Shown here: one piece after another, positions 1 to 5,393 of the stretch
Layout: the number at the start of each line of letters is the position of its first letter
How positions within the stretch are numbered: position 1 is the stretch's first letter
Assembly: GCA_945877005.1 (NCBI GenBank)
Contig: CAMCQL010000026.1
Span: forward strand, 1-13,646
Source of the DNA: Chryseobacterium gleum
GTDB taxonomy: Bacteria > Bacteroidota > Bacteroidia > Flavobacteriales_D > Crocinitomicaceae
Length of the DNA: 13,646 nucleotides
Reading direction: 5' to 3'
The notes under the pieces: model-generated
The model's input: only the letters and a program-made list of their open reading frames with translations
What the model was told of the DNA's origin: nothing
Databases searched by the model: none
Made by a program: the position numbers and the translations under genes

Positions 1-93
1 TTAAGAGACATTAAAGGTTTAATTAAAAAAGGAATTTTACGACAGACAAATGAAGGCGGACGAAGTGTGAATTATGAACTCGTTGATTTTTAA
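1..93 (+). CDS. C-terminal tail of a truncated gene, possibly a winged-helix end of a Fic-family protein
   Basis: The window opens inside a reading frame that gives 30 residues before a TAA stop at 91-93. The readable part contains LRDIKGLIKKGIL, then GGRSVNYEL. A leucine-rich helix followed by 'KGIL', a glycine pair, 'RS' and an aromatic-containing strand resembles the recognition helix and wing of a winged-helix domain. Fic/DOC-type AMPylation proteins often end in such a domain ('RDL..LVEKGIL...GGRSTRYEL'). That similarity is from memory of the family and covers only the last 30 residues. The catalytic part, if any, is outside the window. Other winged-helix regulators or ATP-binding proteins with the same tail are equally possible. 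That the frame is coding is moderately likely; the function is weakly supported. Confidence 0.5.
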   Translation, partial: LRDIKGLIKKGILRQTNEGGRSVNYELVDF

Positions 94-519
94 CTGAATT
101 AACCACAGGCTACAACAAAGCACAACCGCCATTGAAAAAACGGAGGCCCCAAATGTTTTGTATAGCATCTGAAATCGCACTTCGTTTTGGATCGTAAGAA
201 AACTTACACTATGAAATTTCATCACCGTATCTCTCTATTCCTGTGCATTTTTCACGCAAGGAGTTAAAACCTGATAGAATATCATAAGTAAAGCTAATTA
301 AATATTGAAATGGGTTGAACCCCTTATGATAATGACTTATTTATTATTATGATTCAAGTGTCGATATCCTATCTTTGTGAATCATGCCTAGCAAATGTGA
401 AAATATCTGCTGTCCAAAAAAATAGTTATTTTTACCCATCTATATTCAATTTTTTAATCATTGCCATCTATTGCTAAAAACAAACATATAAGGGGTTGTT
501 TTAACTGGACATTAATAAT
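94..519. other. 426-bp stretch without a supported gene
   Basis: No frame here looks like a protein: there are only very short ORFs, such as an 18-codon frame from ATG 211, and an antisense frame (37-225) that overlaps the tail of the preceding gene. The composition is AT-rich. Two small features stand out: an isolated -7-like box at 370-377, and a 10-bp inverted repeat (AACCCCTTAT at 318-327, ATAAGGGGTT at 488-497). The right edge is the 5-bp target duplication of the first MITE. Confidence 0.6.
370..377 (+). promoter_or_regulatory. Possible -7 box upstream of the glycosyltransferase
   Basis: TATCTTTG matches the Bacteroidota -7 consensus TAnnTTTG exactly. No TTG -33 box lies at the expected distance upstream. 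The next + strand gene begins about 270 bp downstream, beyond the MITE, so if this box is real the MITE sits in the transcribed leader of the glycosyltransferase gene. An 8-mer with this consensus occurs by chance fairly often in AT-rich DNA. Confidence 0.25.
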
Positions 520-640
520 AAGACTGTTGCAAAAGTTATTAATCGAGGCGGATTAAAAATTTTACACCGCAGTTTACTCATGTAAATGAGGATGTTAAAT
601 TTTTGATTCAACGATGAGTAAGGGGTTTTGCAACGGTCTT
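520..640 (+). mobile_element. 121-bp MITE, copy 1, with ATAAT target duplication
   Basis: The element starts AAGACTGTTGCAAAA and ends TTTTGCAACGGTCTT. The ends are 15-bp inverted repeats with one mismatch. It is flanked by ATAAT at 515-519 and ATAAT at 641-645, a 5-bp target-site duplication. It encodes no protein, so it would need a transposase supplied elsewhere. The whole element is close to palindromic, centred near 580, where TTTAC (573-577) pairs with GTAAA (582-586) around a TCAT loop. A second copy of the same length and orientation lies at 2321-2441 and differs at 10 of 121 positions without indels. The parent transposon family cannot be named from the sequence. The strand given is arbitrary and only shows that the two copies point the same way. 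Confidence 0.9.
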
Positions 641-651
641 ATAATATAAAT

Positions 652-1458
652 ATGAAAAAAGCAAGTATTACAGTCCTAAGTTTTAATCGTTTTATTTACT
701 TAAAAAACACCATACAATCATTGCTCGAGAGCATTAACAACCGAAACAATGTTGAAATCATAATTGTAGACAATGGTTCAAAAGATGAAAGCCCAAGTTA
801 CATTCGTGAACTACTAAAACTAAAAATAATAGACCGAGCAATTCTATTTAAAGAAAATCAAGGGATTAGTAAAGGATATAACTCAGGTTTTGCTATTTCT
901 GACCCAGAAAGTAAATACCTAATTAAATTAGATTGCGATGTAATAATACACCATAAAGGTTGGCTTGAGGAAATGGATCAGATTTTTGAAGAAGATGACT
1001 CAATTGCTTTACTTATGTTATTTCAAGAAAACCACCCAACAATGAAATACTGTAAGCATACCAAACATCTAGGCAGAACGTTTATTTCTCTAGAAGAAAT
1101 TATTGTTGGAAGCGCCTGTTTTACTATCCCTAGGAAAATTATTAATGAAATAGGCTTTTTCTTCGAAGAGCACGATTACTTACTTTTTTATGACGACATA
1201 GATTACTTTATTAGAATTGAAATGATAAATAAAAAAGGATATTATTTGCTATCACATACGAGCAGCTATCAGGAACATCTTGATGAAACAATTTACCAAA
1301 AATATGATAAGGACAAAGACCCATTGTATGCGAGAATGAATGCTTTCCACAAAGTCCTTGAAAAAAACTATCTATCTGGTCAATTTCCATTAAAACGGTT
1401 TTACCCTAGATTAGATGAGCTTGCAGAACTCAGAGAATCTATTTTAATCGAATTATGA
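652..1458 (+). CDS. Family 2 (GT-A fold) glycosyltransferase
   Basis: This 268-residue protein is a GT-A glycosyltransferase of the family 2 type, which transfers a sugar from a nucleotide-sugar donor. It begins with the usual first strand (ASITVLSFNR, residues 4-13), followed by the nucleotide-binding IIIVDNGS (36-43). 'NQGISKGYNSG' (69-79) precedes the metal-binding DxD motif DCD (94-96). A later acidic cluster, YDDID (180-184), sits where the catalytic base is expected. There are no membrane segments, so it is cytosolic or membrane-associated, probably acting on surface polysaccharide or glycoprotein; acceptor and sugar are unknown. The ATG at 652 is chosen because the frame's earlier TTG (628) lies inside the MITE end and the conserved fold begins right after ATG 652. 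Only 11 bp separate the MITE from this start. No other glycan gene is adjacent, which suggests an orphan accessory gene. Confidence 0.85.
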   Translation: MKKASITVLSFNRFIYLKNTIQSLLESINNRNNVEIIIVDNGSKDESPSYIRELLKLKIIDRAILFKENQGISKGYNSGFAISDPESKYLIKLDCDVIIHHKGWLEEMDQIFEEDDSIALLMLFQENHPTMKYCKHTKHLGRTFISLEEIIVGSACFTIPRKIINEIGFFFEEHDYLLFYDDIDYFIRIEMINKKGYYLLSHTSSYQEHLDETIYQKYDKDKDPLYARMNAFHKVLEKNYLSGQFPLKRFYPRLDELAELRESILIEL

Positions 1459-1519
1459 TGAATTATAGATAAATAGCAAAGCCACAAAATAAAGCATCAT
1501 AAGAAACAAAATGAATTTA

Positions 1520-1534
1520 GCCATTAAAAATGGC
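1520..1534 (+). terminator. Small hairpin between glycosyltransferase and SOUL genes
   Basis: GCCATT (1520-1525) pairs perfectly with AATGGC (1529-1534) around an AAA loop, about 60 bp after the glycosyltransferase stop. No run of T follows, so it is a poor intrinsic terminator and could be incidental. It is the only clear stem in the 171-bp spacer, which otherwise shows no gene or recognisable promoter. Confidence 0.2.
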
Positions 1535-1629
1535 ATAGTTGCTTATATAAATGTTTTGAACTTTCTTTGAATTTTACAAACGATAAAACAACTCATTAAT
1601 AAATACTCTCTCCAATAAAAAACAATAAA

Positions 1630-2229
1630 ATGAAAATAATCTCAATCCTATTTGTAATAATCTTAATAGCAGTAGTAATAGTTCAACTTTACTTTGTATT
1701 TGTTCAACGAAACATTGAAACGTATCCATACGAAGTCAAAAAGAAATACGATCGATTTGAAATAAGAAGTTATGAAGCTACTTTATTTACAACAGTCAAA
1801 CTCTCTTCAAAAGGATTTAAAAATTCTTCAAGTAAAGGCTTCTCAATATTAGCGGGGTATATTTTTGGAAATAACGAAAGGAGTGAAAAAATATCCATGA
1901 CTTCCCCTGTCTCAATGTCCTTAGAGGATTCTACAACTATGATGTTCATGGTTCCTAAGAAATTAAATAAGGAAATGCTTCCTAAGCCAAATCAATCAGG
2001 AATTGAATTTAAAATAGAACCTGCAAAAACACTCGCTGCAATCCGATTTAGCGGTTGGGCGAATGATGCAAAAATTGAAAAATATAAACAGGAGTTAAAA
2101 GCTGCATTAAATAAAGAAGGGATTCAATATTCTGATAAATTTTATTTTTTCGGGTACAATGCTCCTTTTGAAATCTTTAATCGAAAAAATGAAGTTTTAG
2201 TTGAAATAAATCCATCCTTTAAACAATAG
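1630..2229 (+). CDS. SOUL-family haem-binding protein with N-terminal membrane anchor
   Basis: The 199-residue product has one hydrophobic N-terminal helix (about residues 3-25) followed by a SOUL/HBP domain. Family hallmarks are YEVKKKYDRFEIRSY (34-48), GYIFGNN.RSEKISMTSPVSM (76-96) and the C-terminal FGYNAPFEIFNRKNEVLVEI (174-193). In eukaryotes these proteins bind haem or porphyrins; bacterial members are common but their role is poorly defined. The helix lacks a clear cleavage site or lipobox, so I read it as a signal anchor with the domain on the periplasmic side. The length is normal for a bacterial SOUL protein. The gene starts 171 bp after the glycosyltransferase, and MITE copy 2 follows 91 bp after its stop, so the two genes are bracketed by the MITEs. 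An AT-rich leader precedes the ATG; no exact -7 box was found. Confidence 0.88.
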   Translation: MKIISILFVIILIAVVIVQLYFVFVQRNIETYPYEVKKKYDRFEIRSYEATLFTTVKLSSKGFKNSSSKGFSILAGYIFGNNERSEKISMTSPVSMSLEDSTTMMFMVPKKLNKEMLPKPNQSGIEFKIEPAKTLAAIRFSGWANDAKIEKYKQELKAALNKEGIQYSDKFYFFGYNAPFEIFNRKNEVLVEINPSFKQ

Positions 2230-2320
2230 TTTTCTATTGAATTGACAGTGATTAAATTCTAAATTATTCTCACGCGTATAGATATACTTATCTGAAGCAA
2301 GAAATTTAGTATTACAATAT

Positions 2321-2441
2321 AAGACCATTGCAAAAGTTATAAATCGAGGCGGATTATAAATTTTACACCGGAGTCTACTGTTGTAAATGAGGATGTTAAA
2401 TTTTTCATTCAACGATGAGTTAGGGGTTTTGCAACGGTCTT
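2321..2441 (+). mobile_element. 121-bp MITE, copy 2, with AATAT target duplication
   Basis: The ends are AAGACCATTGCAAAA and TTTTGCAACGGTCTT, inverted repeats with a single mismatch. AATAT occurs directly outside both ends (2316-2320 and 2442-2446), a 5-bp target duplication different from that of copy 1, so this is an independent insertion. It matches copy 1 at 111 of 121 positions with no indels and lies in the same orientation. The central stem is weakened here (TCTAC against GTAAA). No coding capacity is seen; an antisense frame crossing the element (2197-2412) is not credible. It lies between the SOUL gene and the enoyl-CoA hydratase gene. Confidence 0.9.
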
Positions 2442-2534
2442 AATATCGAATGAATAAGACTTAAATAGTTCAAACAATTAAGAACATAAAACATTACAAA
2501 ATACATCATTTCACAAAACCCAACCTAACGGTAG

Positions 2535-2578
2535 CAGTATAGTTACTGTACGGCTAGTGTATGGCTAAAGTACGAGGA
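2535..2578 (+). repeat. Degenerate tandem array of 11-bp units
   Basis: Four consecutive 11-bp units can be lined up: CAGTATAGTTA (2535-2545), CTGTACGGCTA (2546-2556), GTGTATGGCTA (2557-2567) and AAGTACGAGGA (2568-2578). The middle two differ at two positions. Position 3 is G, positions 4-5 are TA and the last base is A in all four. The array is visibly richer in G and C than its AT-rich surroundings. It lies about 120 bp upstream of the hydratase promoter. A role as an operator, structured RNA or dispersed genomic repeat cannot be decided from one copy. Confidence 0.5.
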
Positions 2579-2698
2579 AAGTCAAATTGATAGAAACTCA
2601 ATCAAATCAAATTACACCAAACAAACGACACCAAAATCGGTTAAAACAAATGCGAGTTAACACAATAAATACAGAACAAATATTTTATTTGTACTTTG

Positions 2699-2706
2699 TA
2701 TATTTG
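2699..2706 (+). promoter_or_regulatory. -7 box of the enoyl-CoA hydratase promoter
   Basis: TATATTTG fits the Bacteroidota -7 consensus TAnnTTTG and would give a leader of about 50 nt before ATG 2762. No TTG at the usual -33 spacing is visible, so the upstream element is weak or the box relies on an activator. The rest of the 2442-2761 spacer holds the 11-bp repeat array and otherwise plain AT-rich sequence. Confidence 0.5.
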
Positions 2707-2761
2707 TAAACGAATTAAAGATAGATAAGAAATTAAAAAAACCATAAACAAACCATTAATT

Positions 2762-3535
2762 ATGTCAGAGGCAATCAATCAAGGAGACGTGCACGTTTCA
2801 ATAGACGAAAACAACATTGGTCACATCACATTTGGTCATCCATTAAGCAATTCTCTTCCTGGAAGAGTGCTTCAAAAACTAGCTGATACAATCACCGAAT
2901 TAGGAAACAATGAGCAAGTAAAAGTTATCGTATTAAAATCAGAAGGAGAAAAATCTTTCTGCGCTGGTGCGAGTTTTGACGAATTAATTTCCATCAAAGA
3001 TCACGCAACAGGAATCAAATTCTTTTCTGGTTTTGCAAATGTCATCAACGCAGCAAGAAAATGTCCTAAATTCATCATCGGTAGAGTGCAAGGCAAAGCT
3101 GTAGGTGGAGGAGTTGGACTTGCTTCAGCAGTTGACTATTGTTATGCCACAAAATTTGCAGACGTAAAGTTATCAGAACTAGCAGTAGGAATTGGACCCT
3201 TTGTAGTTGGACCAGCAGTGGAACGCAAAATAGGACTGTCGGCAATGAGTCAGCTCGCAATCAATGCAACTGAATGGAGAAGCGCACAATGGGCATACAA
3301 ACACGGTTTATTCGCTGAACTATTTGACACAATCGAAGAAATGGACGAAGAAATCAATAAGATAGCTCTAAAATTGGCGAAATCAAATCCGCAAGCAATG
3401 GAAATGCTTAAAAAAGTATTCTGGAAAGGAACAGAAAACTGGGACGAATTATTAATTGAACGTGCAGGTATGAGTGGCGAATTGGTTCTCTCTGAATTTA
3501 CAATTAACGCAATCAATGCATTCAAAAAAAGTTAA
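2762..3535 (+). CDS. Enoyl-CoA hydratase/isomerase family protein (crotonase fold)
   Basis: This 257-residue protein has the crotonase fold, whose members act on acyl-CoA thioesters in fatty-acid or branched-chain amino-acid breakdown in the cytosol. The oxyanion-hole regions are visible as SFCAGASFDEL (65-75) and GKAVGGGVGLASAVDY (111-126). In classical hydratases two glutamates are catalytic. Here the first falls at a glycine (GGGVGLA instead of GG.CELA), while the second is kept in LSELAVGIGP. Loss of the first glutamate together with a 'GGGVGL' motif is, from memory, seen in LiuC-type methylglutaconyl-CoA hydratases of leucine degradation. That is the best specific guess, but crotonases of different activity cannot be separated by eye. 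The length is normal. It has its own promoter and no partner gene of the pathway nearby. Confidence 0.85.
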   Translation: MSEAINQGDVHVSIDENNIGHITFGHPLSNSLPGRVLQKLADTITELGNNEQVKVIVLKSEGEKSFCAGASFDELISIKDHATGIKFFSGFANVINAARKCPKFIIGRVQGKAVGGGVGLASAVDYCYATKFADVKLSELAVGIGPFVVGPAVERKIGLSAMSQLAINATEWRSAQWAYKHGLFAELFDTIEEMDEEINKIALKLAKSNPQAMEMLKKVFWKGTENWDELLIERAGMSGELVLSEFTINAINAFKKS

Positions 3536-3569
3536 TTCTTTTCAAAACCATTGAAAAAACGAATTATTT
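3534..3569 (+). terminator. Weak hairpin terminator after the hydratase gene
   Basis: Overlapping the stop codon, AATTC plus TTTTCAA (3534-3545) can pair with TTGAAAA (3551-3557) and GAATT (3561-3565), with a 5-nt AACCA loop and a 3-nt bulge. A short ATTTT follows. The stem is nearly all A-T, so efficiency would be low, but the position between the hydratase gene and the rplM promoter is right. Confidence 0.35.
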
Positions 3570-3579
3570 TAAAAATCAG

Positions 3580-3610
3580 TTGTTAATAAAAATAAGAAGT
3601 TATACCTTTG
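3580..3610 (+). promoter_or_regulatory. Housekeeping promoter of the rplM operon
   Basis: A TTG -33 element (3580-3582) is separated by 20 nt from TACCTTTG (3603-3610), an exact match to the Bacteroidota TAnnTTTG -7 box. This is the best promoter in the window. Transcription should start near 3616, giving a leader of about 40 nt before the L13 start. Confidence 0.8.
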
Positions 3611-3654
3611 CTGACCCATATTGGGGATATTGTCTTATTTAATTATTAATTATT

Positions 3655-4110
3655 GTGGATACATTAAGTTACAAAACCGTTTCTGCTAACAAGCAAACTG
3701 CTGATAAAAAGTGGTTGTTGGTGGATGCTGAAGGCCAAACTGTAGGTCGTTTAGCAAGTAAGGTGGCGAAGTTAATTCGTGGAAAACACAAACCTAACTT
3801 CACTCCTCACGCTGATTGCGGAGATAACGTTATCGTTATCAATGCAGAGAAAGTATCTTTTTCAGGTACTAAATTGGTAGATAAAGAATACGTACGTTAC
3901 ACTGGATACCCTGGTGGACAACGTTCATTAACTGCTCTAGAGGTGTTACAAAAACATCCTGAAAGATTGATTGAAAAAGCTGTAAAAGGTATGTTACCTA
4001 AAAACACGCTTGGACGTCAATTGTTTACAAATTTAAAAGTGTATGTTGGTCCTTCTCATAAAAATGAAGCTCAACAACCACAGGTTATTAATCTTGATTC
4101 ATTCAAATAG
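3655..4110 (+). CDS. rplM: 50S ribosomal protein L13
   Basis: This 151-residue protein of the large ribosomal subunit binds 23S rRNA early in assembly. L13 features are WLLVDAEGQTVGRLASKVAKL (20-40), the basic loop RGKHKPNFTPHADCGDNVIVINAEK, the signature GYPGGQRSL and the C-terminal NLKVYVGPSHKNEAQQP. The start is a GTG codon at 3655: no ATG is available nearby, and the resulting N-terminus MDTLSYKTVSANK matches that of other flavobacterial L13 proteins, so GTG is chosen with good confidence. It is first gene of rplM-rpsI-rpsB-tsf, with rpsI beginning 5 bp after its stop. Pairing with rpsI is nearly universal in bacteria. Confidence 0.97.
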   Translation: MDTLSYKTVSANKQTADKKWLLVDAEGQTVGRLASKVAKLIRGKHKPNFTPHADCGDNVIVINAEKVSFSGTKLVDKEYVRYTGYPGGQRSLTALEVLQKHPERLIEKAVKGMLPKNTLGRQLFTNLKVYVGPSHKNEAQQPQVINLDSFK

Positions 4111-4115
4111 TAAGT

Positions 4116-4502
4116 ATGGAAATTATCAATACACTAGGGAGAAGAAAAACTTCTGTTGCACGTGTTTACCTTACTAAAGGAACAGGTAAAGTTACTGTTA
4201 ACAAAAAAGACGTTGCTGATTTTTTTCCAGTAGCATTACTACAAGTTAAAATTCAACAACCATTCGTATTAACTGAAACTAAAGATCAGTACGACGTAAC
4301 TGTAAATGTTTCAGGCGGAGGGATCAACGGACAAGCAGAAGCAATTCGATTGGGTATTTCAAGAGCATTGGTTAAAATTTCTGAAGATTTTAAACCAGTT
4401 TTAAAAGCTGATGGCTTAATGACACGTGACCCAAGAATGGTAGAACGTAAAAAACCAGGACAACCGAAAGCTCGTAAGAAATTCCAGTTCTCTAAACGTT
4501 AA
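4116..4502 (+). CDS. rpsI: 30S ribosomal protein S9
   Basis: This 128-residue small-subunit protein has a C-terminal tail that reaches the P-site tRNA in the ribosome. The N-terminus INTLGRRKTSVARVYL, the family signature GGGINGQAEAIRLGISRALV (67-86) and the basic tail ending KKFQFSKR are all present, with the universally conserved final lysine-arginine intact. The length is typical. It lies 5 bp downstream of rplM and is almost certainly co-transcribed and translationally linked with it. A 109-bp spacer separates it from rpsB. Confidence 0.97.
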   Translation: MEIINTLGRRKTSVARVYLTKGTGKVTVNKKDVADFFPVALLQVKIQQPFVLTETKDQYDVTVNVSGGGINGQAEAIRLGISRALVKISEDFKPVLKADGLMTRDPRMVERKKPGQPKARKKFQFSKR

Positions 4503-4611
4503 AATTATATTATATTTTGGCGGTTGTTTAGTATCCAAGTTTTTGAGTAAATGCTATATGCTCCCTCAATCACTGATTACTAAAGGAACGTAAACAATTA
4601 AAAAAGAAAAA
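4503..4611 (+). other. Spacer/leader between rpsI and rpsB
   Basis: This 109-bp gap is long compared with the 5-bp and 11-bp gaps elsewhere in the operon. It lacks an exact TAnnTTTG box and a terminator. A weak nested pairing is possible: AGTA with TACT outside, TTGAG with CTCAA inside. In many bacteria S2 represses its own rpsB-tsf mRNA through the leader, so an autoregulatory leader RNA is plausible. The stems are too short to claim one from a single sequence. Confidence 0.3.
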
Positions 4612-5382
4612 ATGTCAAAAGTAACTTTTCAAGAATTATTAGACGCAGGTGTTCATTTCGGACATCAAAAAAGAAAGTGGAATCCAGCAATGGCACCATA
4701 CATCTTCGATGAGAAGAAAGGTATCCACATTATCGATCTTAATAAGACAATAGCTCATCTTGACCAAGCATGCGCTGCTATAACTCAAATTGCAAAATCT
4801 GGAAAAAAAGTGTTATTCGTTGCTACGAAAAAACAAGCGAAAGAAATTGTATCTGAACGTGTGAAAGCAGTAAATATGCCTTTCGTAACTGAAAGATGGT
4901 CTGGAGGTATGTTGACCAACTTCCAAACTACTCGTAAGTCAATCCGTAAAATGTCTACGATTGATAAAATGAAGACGGATGGAACATGGGAAACACTTTC
5001 TAAAAGAGAACGTCTATTCAAATCTCGTCAGCGTGAAAAACTAGAGAAAAACTTTGGTTCTATTGCTGATATGTCTCGTCAACCAGCTGCTATCTTCTTG
5101 GTTGATATTTTAAAAGAACACATTGCTTTACAAGAAGCAAAAAGATTAAGTATTCCTATTTTCGCGTTAGTGGATACAAATACAAATCCGAATTTAGTCG
5201 ACTTCCCTATTCCTGCAAATGATGATGCGACAAAATCAATTTCCATTATCTTAGATGCAATTTGTGATTCTATTCGCACAGGTTTAGAAGATCGTAAAAA
5301 TTCAAAAGAAAAAGCAGACAAAGCAGAAGCTGAAAATGCAACTGCAGCTGCAACAACAACTGAAGAAACAAACGAACAATAA
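4612..5382 (+). CDS. rpsB: 30S ribosomal protein S2
   Basis: The 256-residue product is small-subunit protein S2, which joins late in assembly and helps recruit S1 where that exists. Diagnostic stretches are FQELLDAGVHFGHQKRKWNP (6-25), the IIDLNKT segment, VLFVATKKQAKEIV, ERWSGGMLTNFQTTRKSI and the C-terminal signature from ALVDTNTNPNLVDFPIPAND. The final 25 or so residues (NSKEKADKAEAENATAAAT and on) are a low-complexity, charged and alanine/threonine-rich tail, a region that varies between species. The gene lies 11 bp upstream of tsf, the standard rpsB-tsf pair. A purine-rich stretch directly precedes the ATG, which fits a lineage that relies little on Shine-Dalgarno pairing. Confidence 0.97.
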   Translation: MSKVTFQELLDAGVHFGHQKRKWNPAMAPYIFDEKKGIHIIDLNKTIAHLDQACAAITQIAKSGKKVLFVATKKQAKEIVSERVKAVNMPFVTERWSGGMLTNFQTTRKSIRKMSTIDKMKTDGTWETLSKRERLFKSRQREKLEKNFGSIADMSRQPAAIFLVDILKEHIALQEAKRLSIPIFALVDTNTNPNLVDFPIPANDDATKSISIILDAICDSIRTGLEDRKNSKEKADKAEAENATAAATTTEETNEQ

Positions 5383-5393
5383 ATTTAAACTTT

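Noticed and set aside
37..225. 62-codon antisense frame on the - strand
   Set aside because: It overlaps the tail of the preceding + strand gene and has no recognisable motif; its hydrophobic stretch is expected by chance in AT-rich DNA.
520..640. Assignment of the MITE to an IS6/IS26-type transposon because the ends contain CTGTTGCAAA
   Set aside because: That family makes 8-bp duplications, whereas both copies here have clear 5-bp duplications, so the end similarity is not sufficient.
628..651. Upstream TTG start extending the glycosyltransferase by 8 residues
   Set aside because: The codons lie in the MITE end and its target duplication; the conserved fold begins directly after ATG 652.
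1511..1570. Small ORF MNLAIKNGIVAYINVLNFL between the glycosyltransferase and SOUL genes
   Set aside because: It is too short, has no promoter or conserved feature, and includes the hairpin; chance frames of this size are common in the spacers.
2197..2412. 71-codon antisense frame across the SOUL gene end and MITE copy 2
   Set aside because: It is composed of SOUL antisense, spacer and transposable-element sequence, with no protein-like pattern.
2574..2583. GAGGAAAGTC, identical to the conserved core motif of RNase P RNA
   Set aside because: The following bases do not continue as the RNase P motif, the partner motif ACAGAAA...GGCTTA is absent, and a promoter and a protein gene follow within 190 bp, leaving no room for the RNA.
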